Assembly: GCF_002285495.1 (NCBI RefSeq)
Contig: NZ_CP016786.1
Coordinates: 20,001-84,000 of the forward strand
Source: Clostridium isatidis
Lineage (GTDB): Bacteria; Bacillota; Clostridia; Clostridiales; Clostridiaceae
Length of the DNA stretch: 64,000 bases
Direction: 5' to 3'
The notes below the pieces were generated by a model. It saw only the letters and a list, made by a program, of their open reading frames with translations. It had not been told where the DNA came from and ran no database searches. Each line of letters opens with the position of its first letter. Positions within the stretch are counted from its first letter, which is position 1. Shown piece by piece: positions 8,716 through 19,616 of the stretch. The translations under genes were made by a program, and so were the position numbers.

Positions 8716-11700
8716 ATGGGAATAAGATTTATTTTTGGAAGAGCGGGAACAGGTAAAACTAGCTTTTGCTTAAATCAAATAAAAAATAAACTAAAGAATG
8801 ATAAAAACAATAAATTAATATTACTGGTTCCAGAACAATATACCTTTGATACAGAAAAAAAGTTTTTAGATATAGTTACAGAAAGAGGTCTTTTAAGGGC
8901 GGAAGTAATAAGCTTTAAAAGAATGGCTAATATTGTTTTTGAAACTTGTGGCGGAAGAAGTAATATAAGAATGAATACTTCTGGGAAAAATATGCTTATA
9001 TACAAAATATTAAAAGAAAGCTTAAAGGAACTTAAATATTTTAATAGGGTAGCCAAGCAGCAAGGTTTTGCAGGAATAATATCTGAAATGCTGACTGAAT
9101 TTAAAAAATATAATATTTCCAAGGAAATGTTAGAGTTAAAAGAAGATGAAATACAGGATGAAAATTTAAGAAATAAAATAGAAGATCTTAAGCTTATATA
9201 TAGCAAGTTCAATAATTTTATAGAAGATAAATTTATAGATTCAGATGATGATTTAACCTTATTAGCAAATAAATTAGTAAATTGTAATATATATGATGGA
9301 GCAGAAATATGGATAGATGAATTTACAACCTTTACTCCACAGCAATTAGAGGTAATTAAAATTCTAGCTAAAAAGGCAGAAAACATAAATATAACCCTAT
9401 GTAGTGATAGCTTAGAAATTAATAATGATAAGGACCAAACTGATGTATTTGATGTAATAAGGAATACGGAAAGTTCAATTATTAAAATTATGAAAGAAAA
9501 CAATATCCCTTATTTAGAACCTATAAATCTTAATAAAGGAACTCCTTATAGATTTAAAAATAGTGGAGAATTAGCACATTTAGAAAGGCACTTTTTCAAT
9601 TATCCATTTAAAGAATATAAGGGAAAGAATAATAATGTAAGAATTTATAAAGCAAATAACAGCTATGATGAAATAGAGGTTATAGCAAAGAATATATTAA
9701 AATTAGTTAGAGATGAGGGCTATAGATTTAGAGATATAGCAGTTGTATGTAGGAACATAGAAAATTATGAAAAATTATCTTCGGTAATCTTCCAGGAATA
9801 TAATATACCTTATTTTATAGATAAAAAAAGAGAGATATTAAATAATCCTTTAGTAATATTAATAATATCAGCTCTAGAAATAATAGGAAGTAACTGGTCT
9901 TACGAAAGCGTATTTAAGTATCTAAAAAGCGGTTTGATAAATATAGAAAAAGAATATATAGACATACTAGAAAATTATATTTTAGCTAATGGAATTAAGG
10001 GATATAAGTGGACTAAAGATTTATACGATAGAGAAGATATAACAGAAGAAGAAAATCTAATATTAGAAATAATGGACGAAATAAGAACTCCAATAATAAA
10101 TCTTCAAAATAAGGTAAAGGGAAAAAAAGATATAAAAACTATTGCTACAAGCTTATATGAATTTTTATTAGAATTAGATATTTTTAATACATTAGATAAA
10201 TGGTTAGATAGATTTAATGAGCTTGGAATGCAAGATAAGATAAAGGAATATGATCAGGTGCCTAAGATGGTTATTGAAATACTTGATCAAATAGTAGAAG
10301 TTTTAGGAGAAGAAGTTGTAGAGTTAAAGGAATTTACTAAAATACTTATTTCAGGTTTTGAGGAAAAGGAAATAGGTATTATACCAATGTCTATCGACCA
10401 AGTAAATATAGGAGATATTTCCCGTGTTAAGGGAAGAAATATAAAAGTTCTATTTATAATTGGAGTAAATGATGGAATAATTCCTTCCGCAAATAAAGAA
10501 GAGGGAATTATATCAGATAAAGAAAGGGATATTTTAAGGGATATTGGAATAAAACTGGCTTCAGATACAAAAACAAGAGCTTTTGAAGAGCAATTTATAA
10601 TATACACAGGATTAACAATACCTTCAGATAAGCTTATGTTAACTTATCCAATGGCAGACTTTGAAGGAAAATCCTTAAGACCTTCAATAATTATTCCAAG
10701 ACTTAAAAGAATATTTCCTAATATCATAGAAGAAAGTGAATTATATAATATTGAAGAGGAAAAGGATAGCTTTAATAAAATAACAGCACCAGTTCCAACC
10801 TTTAATGAGCTTATAAGTGCTTTAAGAATGGAATTTGAAAGGGAAAAGGTTGATGAGTATTGGGCAGAAACATATAAGTGGTTTGAAGAAAATGAAGAAT
10901 TTAAAGAAAAGTCAAAGATAATATTTAAAGGGCTAACTTATACAAATTTAGTAGAAAAGGTACCAAGGGAGAAAATAAAAAGGCTTTATCAATCAGGAAA
11001 TAAATTAATATTTAGTGTATCAAGAATAGAAAAATATGCCCAATGTCCTTTTTCATACTATGTTGCTTATGGATTAAAGGCTAAGGATAGAAAGGTTTAT
11101 GAATTTACTGCTCCTGATCTAGGTTCCTTTATGCATGGTATTTTAGATGACTTTACAAATAGAGTAAGGGAAGAAAAAATAGCTTGGTCAGAATTAGATA
11201 AGAAAAAATGCAGCGAGATAGTTAATGAAATTGTAGATAAAAAACTTCAAGAAGATTCTAATTCAATATTAAATAGCACAAAAAAATATCAATATTTTGC
11301 TAATAGATTTAAAAAAACAATTACAAAGTCAGTAATAGTACTAACAGAACAAATGAAAAAGGGTAAATTTGAAGTTTTTAAAAATGAGTTTTCCTTTGGA
11401 AGTTTTCAAGATGGAGAACCAATAAAGATAGAATTACCATCAAAGGAGACAGTATATCTAGTTGGTAGAGTAGATAGAATTGATACCTTAGATTTAGATG
11501 GAAATACCTATATTAAAGTAATAGACTATAAAACAGGTAGAAAAGAATTTGACTTAACAGAAGTTTATTATGGACTACAGGTTCAGCTTTTAGTTTATTT
11601 AGATGCTCTAATAAAAAATTCTAAGTATATATTAGAAAAACAAGCAATGCCAGGAGCAATATTATACTTTAGAATAGATGATCCAATAATTAAATCAAAT

Positions 11701-12144
11701 AAGAAGTTATCTGAAGAAGAAATAAAAGAAAACATATTAAAAGAATTAAAAATGAGTGGGTTGGTAATTAAAGATATAGATGTAGTTAAGTCTATAGATA
11801 AAGATATTGAAAAGTATTCGGTAATAATACCTGCAGCTATAAAGAAGGATGGAAACTTTTCATCTACAAGCTCTGTTGTAACAGAAGAACAATTTGAGTT
11901 GTTAAGAAAATATGTAAATGAGAAAATTGCCAGCCTTTGTGAAGAGATGTTAAGTGGAGAAATATTAATGGAACCAGCAAAAACAGGAAAGATAACTTTC
12001 TGTTCTTATTGCGATTATTCATCTATATGTCAGTTTGATACTGGAATAGAAAATAATAAATATAAACTTATATTGAAGAAGAATAAGGATGAAGTATGGA
12101 GTCTTATGGAAAAGGCAATTAAGGAGAAGGGAGGAGAGAGATAG
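8716..12144 (+). CDS. addB: AddB, ATP-dependent helicase/nuclease subunit B
   Basis: 1142 residues, normal for AddB. It works with AddA as the Firmicute counterpart of RecBCD, resecting double-strand ends for recombination. The Walker A loop is GRAGTGKTSF at the N-terminus. The C-terminal RecB-like nuclease motif is VIDYKTGR near residue 940. Four cysteines for a [4Fe-4S] cluster are expected in CPFSYY near 775 and in FCSYCDYSSIC near 1095. The ATG follows TAGGAG by 7 nt. The addA start is 2 nt after the stop, so the subunits are made together. Confidence 0.97.
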   Translation: MGIRFIFGRAGTGKTSFCLNQIKNKLKNDKNNKLILLVPEQYTFDTEKKFLDIVTERGLLRAEVISFKRMANIVFETCGGRSNIRMNTSGKNMLIYKILKESLKELKYFNRVAKQQGFAGIISEMLTEFKKYNISKEMLELKEDEIQDENLRNKIEDLKLIYSKFNNFIEDKFIDSDDDLTLLANKLVNCNIYDGAEIWIDEFTTFTPQQLEVIKILAKKAENINITLCSDSLEINNDKDQTDVFDVIRNTESSIIKIMKENNIPYLEPINLNKGTPYRFKNSGELAHLERHFFNYPFKEYKGKNNNVRIYKANNSYDEIEVIAKNILKLVRDEGYRFRDIAVVCRNIENYEKLSSVIFQEYNIPYFIDKKREILNNPLVILIISALEIIGSNWSYESVFKYLKSGLINIEKEYIDILENYILANGIKGYKWTKDLYDREDITEEENLILEIMDEIRTPIINLQNKVKGKKDIKTIATSLYEFLLELDIFNTLDKWLDRFNELGMQDKIKEYDQVPKMVIEILDQIVEVLGEEVVELKEFTKILISGFEEKEIGIIPMSIDQVNIGDISRVKGRNIKVLFIIGVNDGIIPSANKEEGIISDKERDILRDIGIKLASDTKTRAFEEQFIIYTGLTIPSDKLMLTYPMADFEGKSLRPSIIIPRLKRIFPNIIEESELYNIEEEKDSFNKITAPVPTFNELISALRMEFEREKVDEYWAETYKWFEENEEFKEKSKIIFKGLTYTNLVEKVPREKIKRLYQSGNKLIFSVSRIEKYAQCPFSYYVAYGLKAKDRKVYEFTAPDLGSFMHGILDDFTNRVREEKIAWSELDKKKCSEIVNEIVDKKLQEDSNSILNSTKKYQYFANRFKKTITKSVIVLTEQMKKGKFEVFKNEFSFGSFQDGEPIKIELPSKETVYLVGRVDRIDTLDLDGNTYIKVIDYKTGRKEFDLTEVYYGLQVQLLVYLDALIKNSKYILEKQAMPGAILYFRIDDPIIKSNKKLSEEEIKENILKELKMSGLVIKDIDVVKSIDKDIEKYSVIIPAAIKKDGNFSSTSSVVTEEQFELLRKYVNEKIASLCEEMLSGEILMEPAKTGKITFCSYCDYSSICQFDTGIENNKYKLILKKNKDEVWSLMEKAIKEKGGER

Positions 12145-12146
12145 CT

Positions 12147-15100
12147 ATGGGAGCAACAAAATGGACTGAGGATCAGTTAAAGGCAATAGAAACGAGAGGA
12201 TGTAATTTATTAGTTGCAGCAGCAGCAGGTTCAGGGAAAACAGCAGTTTTAGTTGAAAGAATAATAAGAATAATAACTAATGAAGAAAATTCAGTTGATA
12301 TAGATAGATTATTAGTTGTTACTTTTACATCAGCAGCTGCTGCTGAGATGAGGGAAAGAATAGCAGCTGCCGTATCAAAGGAACTAGAGAAAAATCCCAA
12401 CTCTAAGCTAATGCAAAAGCAATTGACCCTTTTAAGCAGGGCTAATATTACTACAATGCATTCCTTTTGTTTAGATGTTATAAAAAATAATTATCACACC
12501 ATAGATTTAGATCCAACTTTTAGAATATCAGATGAAACAGAAAATACATTATTAATGCTTGAAATAATAAATGATATGTTTGAGGATTACTATGAAAAAG
12601 AGGATATGAAATTTAGAAATTTAATAGAAGCTTTTAGTGATTCTAGGGATGATCAAAGGTTAAAAGACATAGTTTTAGATTTATATAAATTTTCTATGAG
12701 TGGACCATGGCCAGAAAAGTGGCTTTATGAAAATGCAGAAAAATTTAATATAAATTCAATGGAAGAACTAAATAATTCTGTTTGGATAAATATATTAAGA
12801 ACCAATATGAAAATAGAGATTGAAGGTTTTATAAAGATTTTAGAAAGGGCTATAAGCATAATAAGGGCTACAGATGGACTAGAGCCTTATGAAGAGACCT
12901 TTATGGAAGATTTGGAAATGTTTAAGGAATTATATTACTCTCTAGATAAGGGATTAGATGAAATTTATAAAGCTTCAACCAATATAAATTTTGGAAGATT
13001 AAAGGTTGTAAAAAAGGATAAGGTTTCGGATGTAAATAGTCAAAACTTAGTTAAATCAATAAGAGATGATATAAAGAAAAAACTATCTAAGCTAATAAAT
13101 GATAATTTTTCAATGGAGCCTCAAGATATATTAAGTGGAATAAAAAATTCCTATCCATTTATTAAGAAATTAACTGAATTAACCCTAGAATTTATGAGAA
13201 GATTCCAGGAAAGGAAAAGAGAGAGAAATATATTAGATTTTAACGACTTAGAACATCTTTGCTTAAAGATTTTAACTAATCTTGATGAAGAGGGTAATGT
13301 ACTTCCATCAAAGGTAGCTGAAGATTTTAGGGAGTTTTTTGATGAAGTTTTAGTAGATGAATATCAAGATTCAAATAATGTGCAAGAAGCAATAATTGAA
13401 TTAGTTTCACGAAAAAATCTAGACAATCCGAATGTATTTATGGTTGGAGATGTAAAGCAAAGTATTTATAGATTTAGACAGGCAAAGCCGGAATTATTTT
13501 TAGATAAGTATAATAGTTATCCTTTAAAAGAAGGAGAAAAAAATAGAAAAATTCAACTTTATAAGAACTTTAGAAGTAGAAAAGAAGTTATAGAGGGTGT
13601 TAACTATATTTTTAAGGAAGTAATGTCTAAAGTAGTTGGAGAAATTGAGTATACAGATGAGGAAGTATTAAACCTTGGCGCTAATTATAAGGAAGCAGAG
13701 AATGAAAATATTATTGTAGGAGGACCAATAGAACTTCATATATTAGATAAATCTGGTCAATATAAAGAAGAGCTAGAGCCTAAGGAAGAAGTTCAGGACA
13801 ACAGAGAAGATGATGCAGAAGAGGATGTAGATGCGATTGCTTTGGAAGCGAGAATTGTTGCAAAAAGAATAAAGGAGTTAATCAGCGGTACTGGTGATAA
13901 AAGTTTTAAGGTGTATGACAAAAATTTAGATGAGTATAGGCCTTTAAAATATAAGGATATAGTTATATTGTTAAGAACTACAAAGAATTGGTCTGAAGTA
14001 TTTTTAGAGGAATTAGGGACTGATGGGATACCAGTTTATGCAGATACGGGAACTGGATATTTTGAAACGATAGAAATAAGAACAATGATGTCCCTTCTTC
14101 AAGTAATAGATAATCCAAGACAGGATATACCTATTATAGCTGTTTTAAGATCTCCAATTGTAGGTTTTACTGCTGAAGAATTAAGTGATATAAGGCTTTT
14201 AGATAAGGATAAATATTTCTATGAAATTATAAAGGAAGTTTCAGAAGGATATTATGACGTTTCTGAAAGATTAAAAGAAAAGTGCAATAACTTTATAAAG
14301 AATTTAGAAAAGTGGAGAGAAAGATCAATATATACTCCTATAGACGAATTTATATGGTATTTATATATGGATACTGCTTATTTTGGATATGTTGCTGCAA
14401 TGCCTAATGGAAAACTAAGGCAGGCAAATTTAAAAATACTATTTCAGAGGGCAAAACAGTTTGAAGAAACTAGCTTTAAGGGATTATTTAATTTCATTAA
14501 TTTTATAAATAAGCTAAGACATTCTTCTGGAGATATGGGTAGTGCAAAAATTTTGGGAGAGCATGAAGATGTAGTAAGGATAATGAGCATACATAAGAGT
14601 AAGGGACTGGAGTTTCCTGTTGTATTTACTTCAGGTTTTGGAAAACAGTTTAATCTACAAGACTTAAGAAAATCAATTTTATATCATGATGAATTAGGTT
14701 TTGGTCCTGATTATGTAGATTTAGAAAATAGATTATCTTATAGTACTATTGCAAAAGAAGCAATAAAGAAAAAAGTTCTTTTTGAAACTTTATCGGAGGA
14801 AATGAGAATTCTATATGTTGCCTTTACAAGAGCAAGGGAAAAACTTATTATAACAGGATCTGTTAAAAATTTAGAGAGTTCCCTTAAGGCTTGGTTATCA
14901 GCAGCTTCTATGGATGAGAAGATTATACCTGCTGCTGAAGTTCTTAAAGGAAAAAGCTATTTAGATTGGGTTGGTATGGCTATAACAAAACATAGAGATG
15001 GCGAAAAACTTAGAAATGGGGAATTAATTGAAAATATAATTGATGATTCATCAAGTTGGGATGTCTATATGTGGACTAAAAATGATTTATCTGTGGATAA

Positions 15101-15899
15101 AAATAATTCTGATGTGGATGAAAATAAAAAAAATGATTTATTTATTAATAGAAATGTAGCACATATAAATAAAGAAATAAAGAGAAGGCTTGATTACAAA
15201 TATAAATATGAAAAAACATTTTCTCTTCCAAGCAATATATCTGTTTCTGATCTAAAGAGAGCTCTATATGATAGTGAGGATGATGAAGTTAGAACCTTAA
15301 ATGCCTTTAAGGAAAAGGAAGTTATTAAGCCTAAGTTTTTACAAGAGAAAAGGGGTTTATCTTCTGCAGAGAGGGGAACAGTTGCCCATTTCATAATGCA
15401 GAAATTAGATTTAAATTATGTTGAAACAGAAGGGGAAATAAAAGCTCAAATAGATAAAATGAAGGAAAAGAAATTATTAAACGAAGAAGAAATAAAGGCT
15501 GTGGAAAAAATAAATTTTGCACACTTCTTTAAAAGTAGCTTAGGAAAGAGGTTAATTAAGTCTTATAAAGAAGGAAGATTAGTAAAAAGAGAATTACCTT
15601 TTTATACAGAAATAAGTTCTTTAGAATTAGAGTCAGACCTTCCCGAAGAAACTTATAAAGATGAAAAAATAAGACTTCAAGGAATAATAGATTGCTTTTT
15701 TGAAGAAGAAGATGGAATTGTCCTATTTGATTATAAAACAGATTATGTGGAAAGAGGAAATGAAGAAAAGATATTAGATAAATATAAGATGCAAATAAAA
15801 TATTATAAGAAGGCCTTAGAAAAGATAACAAATAAACAGGTTAAAGAGTGTTACTTATACCTCTTTGGAATAAACAAAGAAGTAGAAATGAAGCTATAA
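12147..15899 (+). CDS. addA: AddA, ATP-dependent helicase/nuclease subunit A
   Basis: 1250 residues, normal for AddA. It is a UvrD-type superfamily 1 helicase with Walker A AAAAGSGKTAVLVERI at residue 28, the DExx-type box VLVDEYQDSN, and motifs GDVKQSIYRFR and MSIHKSKGLEFP. A C-terminal RecB-family nuclease carries LFDYKTDY near residue 1195. With AddB it unwinds and trims double-strand DNA ends. It is encoded directly behind addB. A hairpin at 15914-15952 ends the operon and also serves the convergent cca gene. Confidence 0.97.
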   Translation: MGATKWTEDQLKAIETRGCNLLVAAAAGSGKTAVLVERIIRIITNEENSVDIDRLLVVTFTSAAAAEMRERIAAAVSKELEKNPNSKLMQKQLTLLSRANITTMHSFCLDVIKNNYHTIDLDPTFRISDETENTLLMLEIINDMFEDYYEKEDMKFRNLIEAFSDSRDDQRLKDIVLDLYKFSMSGPWPEKWLYENAEKFNINSMEELNNSVWINILRTNMKIEIEGFIKILERAISIIRATDGLEPYEETFMEDLEMFKELYYSLDKGLDEIYKASTNINFGRLKVVKKDKVSDVNSQNLVKSIRDDIKKKLSKLINDNFSMEPQDILSGIKNSYPFIKKLTELTLEFMRRFQERKRERNILDFNDLEHLCLKILTNLDEEGNVLPSKVAEDFREFFDEVLVDEYQDSNNVQEAIIELVSRKNLDNPNVFMVGDVKQSIYRFRQAKPELFLDKYNSYPLKEGEKNRKIQLYKNFRSRKEVIEGVNYIFKEVMSKVVGEIEYTDEEVLNLGANYKEAENENIIVGGPIELHILDKSGQYKEELEPKEEVQDNREDDAEEDVDAIALEARIVAKRIKELISGTGDKSFKVYDKNLDEYRPLKYKDIVILLRTTKNWSEVFLEELGTDGIPVYADTGTGYFETIEIRTMMSLLQVIDNPRQDIPIIAVLRSPIVGFTAEELSDIRLLDKDKYFYEIIKEVSEGYYDVSERLKEKCNNFIKNLEKWRERSIYTPIDEFIWYLYMDTAYFGYVAAMPNGKLRQANLKILFQRAKQFEETSFKGLFNFINFINKLRHSSGDMGSAKILGEHEDVVRIMSIHKSKGLEFPVVFTSGFGKQFNLQDLRKSILYHDELGFGPDYVDLENRLSYSTIAKEAIKKKVLFETLSEEMRILYVAFTRAREKLIITGSVKNLESSLKAWLSAASMDEKIIPAAEVLKGKSYLDWVGMAITKHRDGEKLRNGELIENIIDDSSSWDVYMWTKNDLSVDKNNSDVDENKKNDLFINRNVAHINKEIKRRLDYKYKYEKTFSLPSNISVSDLKRALYDSEDDEVRTLNAFKEKEVIKPKFLQEKRGLSSAERGTVAHFIMQKLDLNYVETEGEIKAQIDKMKEKKLLNEEEIKAVEKINFAHFFKSSLGKRLIKSYKEGRLVKRELPFYTEISSLELESDLPEETYKDEKIRLQGIIDCFFEEEDGIVLFDYKTDYVERGNEEKILDKYKMQIKYYKKALEKITNKQVKECYLYLFGINKEVEMKL

Positions 15900-15913
15900 A
15901 TTATTAAAAGAGT

Positions 15914-15952
15914 AACCAGACGTGCTAAGTTATTTAGCAGTCTGGTTTTTTA
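15914..15952. terminator. Bidirectional terminator between addA and cca
   Basis: Stem AACCAGAC-GTGCTAA / TTAGCA-GTCTGGTT with one bulged base, followed by T6 on the plus strand. It overlaps the last codons of the minus-strand cca gene. Confidence 0.8.
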
Positions 15953-17295
15953 CTATCTAAGAAAGTTTTAGATAAGTTTAATAAACTTTCCTTATTATTT
16001 AAATTAGGATTTTTCAACGTTTCATCTAATAAATAATTAAGAATATCACCAATTAATTTACATCTAGGAATATTAAAAAACTTTATTAAATCTTCACCAT
16101 TAATATTTAAATCTTTAATATATAGAGGTTCTTCATTAGAAAGTATATCAGAAACAGTATCCCTAATATAATCAACCTTCTTTATAAAAGGAGCTGGATT
16201 ATCTAGAGCCTTTATATCCGCTTTTTGAAGTTCAAATAATAAATATATTAAGTTCTCACCTATTTCTAATAAATATTTTTTTATTTCATACCTTGTAGGC
16301 ATATAATTTACTTTTAAAACAAGGTGATGTTCTATAAGCTTAGAAACAGAATTTACTGTATAATTATCAAATTTTAAATCTTTTAAAATTCTTTTTGACA
16401 TTATAGAGCCTTCAATATTATGCTTTGGAAACCTATAAATTCCATCAGCTTCTAATGTTAAAGTGTTTAGCTTTCCAACATCATGAAGCAATGCCGAAAG
16501 CATCAGAATAAGGTTATTATTTTTTATATTATCTATCACCTTAAGAGTATGACCAAATACATCTCTATTATGCTTAATACTTAAAGGACTATAATTAACT
16601 AATAAATTTAATTCAGGAATAATAAATTCTAGAAGTCCAGTTTTTTGTAGCAATTTTATTCCTTTAGATGGAGCTCTAGATATAAGTATTTTGCAAAGCT
16701 CATCTCTAATTCTTTCTTTACTTATATTTTTTATTAAGTCAGCATTATTAATAATGGCTCTATAGGTTTTTCTTTCAATTTCAAATTCTAGCTGGCAGCT
16801 AAATCTAATTGCTCTTAACATTCTTAAGGCATCTTCCTTAAAGCGTTTATCTGCATCTCCAACACATCTTATAATTTTATTATTAAGGTCGTCAATTCCA
16901 TTAAAATAGTCAATTAGGCCTAACTTATCATTATAGGCTAAGGCATTTACGGTAAAATCCCTTCTTGATAAGTCATCTTTTATATCAGTTACAAAATCAA
17001 CCCTTGATGGATGCCTGTTATCTAAATAATCCCCTTCAGTTCTAAAGGTAGTAACTTCATAGTTATTATTATTTATAACAACAGTTACAGTACCATGTTT
17101 AATTCCTGTTGGAATAGTTTTGCTAAATAAAGAAATAGTATCTTCTGGTTTAGCAGATGTTGTAATATCATAGTCTTTAGGATTTATATTAAGAAGAAGG
17201 TCACGGAGGCATCCTCCTACAATAAAAGCATCAAAATTATTTTTATAAAATTTATCAATTATAAAGTTTACATCCTCTGGTATAAAAATTCTCAT
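15934..17295 (-). CDS. cca: CCA-adding tRNA nucleotidyltransferase with HD domain
   Basis: 453 residues. The nucleotidyltransferase head has GGCLRDLLLNINPKDYDITT, with the DxD metal pair, and RRDFTVNALAY. The RNA-binding helical part follows. A C-terminal HD domain has ALLHDVGKLNTL near residue 267 and EHHL further on. Expected role: building or repairing the 3' CCA end of tRNAs. The related poly(A) polymerase cannot be fully told apart by eye, but a single Firmicute gene of this type is usually the CCA enzyme. Tail to tail with addA. Confidence 0.88.
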   Translation of the reverse strand: MRIFIPEDVNFIIDKFYKNNFDAFIVGGCLRDLLLNINPKDYDITTSAKPEDTISLFSKTIPTGIKHGTVTVVINNNNYEVTTFRTEGDYLDNRHPSRVDFVTDIKDDLSRRDFTVNALAYNDKLGLIDYFNGIDDLNNKIIRCVGDADKRFKEDALRMLRAIRFSCQLEFEIERKTYRAIINNADLIKNISKERIRDELCKILISRAPSKGIKLLQKTGLLEFIIPELNLLVNYSPLSIKHNRDVFGHTLKVIDNIKNNNLILMLSALLHDVGKLNTLTLEADGIYRFPKHNIEGSIMSKRILKDLKFDNYTVNSVSKLIEHHLVLKVNYMPTRYEIKKYLLEIGENLIYLLFELQKADIKALDNPAPFIKKVDYIRDTVSDILSNEEPLYIKDLNINGEDLIKFFNIPRCKLIGDILNYLLDETLKNPNLNNKESLLNLSKTFLDSKKPDC

Positions 17296-17351
17296 AGCAT
17301 AACCTTCCTTAATTAGTCTATTATAATCATATTATAATAAAAGAAAAATAA

Positions 17352-17378
17352 AAACCCCTATAGTAATAATAGAGGTTT
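17352..17378 (-). terminator. Terminator of the L,D-transpeptidase gene
   Basis: On the minus strand the stem AAACCTCTATT / ATAGGGGTTT is followed by TTTATTTTT, immediately after the stop codon. Confidence 0.82.
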
Positions 17379-17379
17379 A

Positions 17380-18594
17380 TTAGTTAATTATTATTTTAGT
17401 TCCATTAGGAATATTGTCATAAAGCCATTTAGCGTCTTCTACACTAAGTCTTATACAACCATGAGAAGCAGGTTTCCCTAAGGTGTTATCTACTATTGTG
17501 CTTTGACTTTCATCAAAGGGAACAGAATGAAATAGGTAATCTCCCATAAATTGAACCCAATACTTAGCTCCTTGATTAAATTCAGGAGAGAAAAACCACT
17601 CTCCTCTATTTATTACTGAAAAAATACCTTTTGGAGTTTCCTTTCCTTCTACTCCAGTAGAAGAAATAAAGCTTTTTATTAAGGACCAATTATCTGTATT
17701 ACCTTCATAAATATAAGTTTTCTGCTCATTTAAGTTTAAGTAAATAAGATAGTTGGTATTGCTGCTAATAGATAATGTATTTATATTGTTTATGGTAATA
17801 GCTTCTAAAATTGCGCTAGAAGTATATATATCTGCTTCAGAATCATATTCTTCCCTAAATAGTTTCAATGAGGATATTTTATTAGATATATCAGAATCGT
17901 TTTCTTCTATTAGCTTAGTGTCATGTTGGGATAGAAGGTTAATTGCATTTGTATAATATTTGTTTGCAGCTAATTTGTCTGCTTCATTTAGCAAGTAATT
18001 TTTATATTTAGTTTTACATTTTTCAATATAATCTTTAGCAATCGATTTTTCATCTTCAGAGTTAGAAGAATTAAAGACTAAATTGAAGTATTCAAAAGCT
18101 TTAGAATAATCTTCTGAATTATAGCAGTTAATTCCAAGTTCTAAATACTTTTCTGTTGTTTCAAGCTTTACCTCAGAGTTAATATTTGAGTTTGTTTCAA
18201 TCATTTCTGGGTTTAATGCTGCTATTAATTTATCTAAGGAAGAATTTAAAATATTATATTTTTTTATTTCACTTAAAATAATGGTGGCTTGATTTTTAGT
18301 GATTTCTTCATTTTTTAAAGCATTGCATATTTTTGCAATAATTTTAGTAAAATAATTACTTAAATCATCTTGTAATTTATTTGATTTTAATGAAGTAATC
18401 ATATTATTATCTAAGGTTTCTTTAGCTTCTTCAAATTTAGAATTATTAAAGAAAACATAGAATTCCTCAAGAGTTTTATTATATTTAACATTTAAGAATA
18501 AATTACTTATAAAAAGTGCCAAGAATAATGAAAAAGTAATAGAAAGAAACTTAAAAAAGGAAAAGTTTCCTTTGTGTTTTTTATGTTTAAACAT
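17380..18594 (-). CDS. Membrane-anchored L,D-transpeptidase (YkuD domain)
   Basis: 404 residues. A basic N-terminus and a single hydrophobic segment (about residues 14-30) anchor the protein with the rest outside. The middle (about 40-250) is helical and TPR-like. The YkuD catalytic domain covers the last about 130 residues, with the first histidine in YLFHSVPFD and the active site SHGCIRLS, whose cysteine attacks the peptide stem. The expected reaction is 3-3 cross-linking of peptidoglycan or attachment of surface molecules. The ribosome site GGAGGT precedes the ATG. It is divergent from a DUF1189 gene. Confidence 0.9.
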   Translation of the reverse strand: MFKHKKHKGNFSFFKFLSITFSLFLALFISNLFLNVKYNKTLEEFYVFFNNSKFEEAKETLDNNMITSLKSNKLQDDLSNYFTKIIAKICNALKNEEITKNQATIILSEIKKYNILNSSLDKLIAALNPEMIETNSNINSEVKLETTEKYLELGINCYNSEDYSKAFEYFNLVFNSSNSEDEKSIAKDYIEKCKTKYKNYLLNEADKLAANKYYTNAINLLSQHDTKLIEENDSDISNKISSLKLFREEYDSEADIYTSSAILEAITINNINTLSISSNTNYLIYLNLNEQKTYIYEGNTDNWSLIKSFISSTGVEGKETPKGIFSVINRGEWFFSPEFNQGAKYWVQFMGDYLFHSVPFDESQSTIVDNTLGKPASHGCIRLSVEDAKWLYDNIPNGTKIIIN

Positions 18595-18750
18595 TTTAAA
18601 ACCTCCATATGATCTATGGTATAATTATTAACCAAAGATAAGAAGTTTAATCTTAAAATTAAAGGAAATTTAAAATGTGATAGGTTTATAAAGAAAAATA
18701 TATATGTTAGAATCAATTAATAATGGTTGAATTATTAATTGGAGGATAAT

Positions 18751-19509
18751 ATGAAAGAAAAAATTAGATTTATAGATATGTTTAAGATAAGCCTTTTTAG
18801 CCCATCAAATTACAAGAAATTACTTAAATTAGGTATAGGCAGAATAGTATTATATTTATTTATTTTAAGTATAATAGTTGGAGTTCCCAATAGTATTAGT
18901 CAAGCTATGATTTTTAGTAAGGAACAAAGAGTGCTAGTTAATTCATTAGAAAATGAAGAGTATTCTTTTGAAATAAAAGAGGGAATACTTAATTATAAAA
19001 GTTCTCCAACAAAAATAGATATGGGGCAATATATTTTTTACATTGACGCAAATAAAGAATTAAAAGATATAGAATCTTTAAGAAATATATTAATACATAA
19101 AGATTATTCAGTTGCCATACTTAAGGATGGAATTGCAGCGGATTTTAATGGGGAAAAAATGAAGATAAATTATACAGATAATGGATTAGTAGCCTTAAAC
19201 AATAAAGAATTAATAGAAGTTGTTAAATTTATGAATATAATTATTTATATTGGCATATTTATTTATATAATTGCAATATTTATTGGTGCAATAATTGATG
19301 CGATACTTCTTTCTTTTTTAGCATTTATAATAATTAGAGCACAAAGAATAAAATTAACTTATGATAGTATATTAAAATTATCTATATGCTCTATGACTTT
19401 ACCAATAATAATTACAATAGTAAGTATATCAGGGTCTATAGGAATGTTTATTGGAGGGGCATATTTATTCTTAGCAATTAATAATATAAAAAGGGATATT
19501 TATATATAA
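18751..19509 (+). CDS. DUF1189 family membrane protein
   Basis: 252 residues. The start FKISLFSPSNYKKLLKLGIGRIVLYLF is typical of DUF1189. One membrane segment lies near residues 30-50 and three more in the C-terminal half, with an extracytoplasmic stretch between. The function of the family is not known. The ATG at 18751 is chosen over an in-frame TTG at 18739 because GGAGGA lies 6 nt before it. No operon partner is evident. Confidence 0.8.
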   Translation: MKEKIRFIDMFKISLFSPSNYKKLLKLGIGRIVLYLFILSIIVGVPNSISQAMIFSKEQRVLVNSLENEEYSFEIKEGILNYKSSPTKIDMGQYIFYIDANKELKDIESLRNILIHKDYSVAILKDGIAADFNGEKMKINYTDNGLVALNNKELIEVVKFMNIIIYIGIFIYIIAIFIGAIIDAILLSFLAFIIIRAQRIKLTYDSILKLSICSMTLPIIITIVSISGSIGMFIGGAYLFLAINNIKRDIYI

Positions 19510-19616
19510 GTCGCAAGAAAAAAATGGAAAAATATCTTGTAAATATTGTTAATAATTTTTTAATATGTTAAACTATTGTAAATGATTATTTTACAGGTAT
19601 AGAGGGGAAACTTGTT

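Noticed and set aside
8775..9503. 242-codon frame on the minus strand
   Set aside because: It mirrors the addB reading frame in low-GC sequence and has no ribosome site or recognisable domain.
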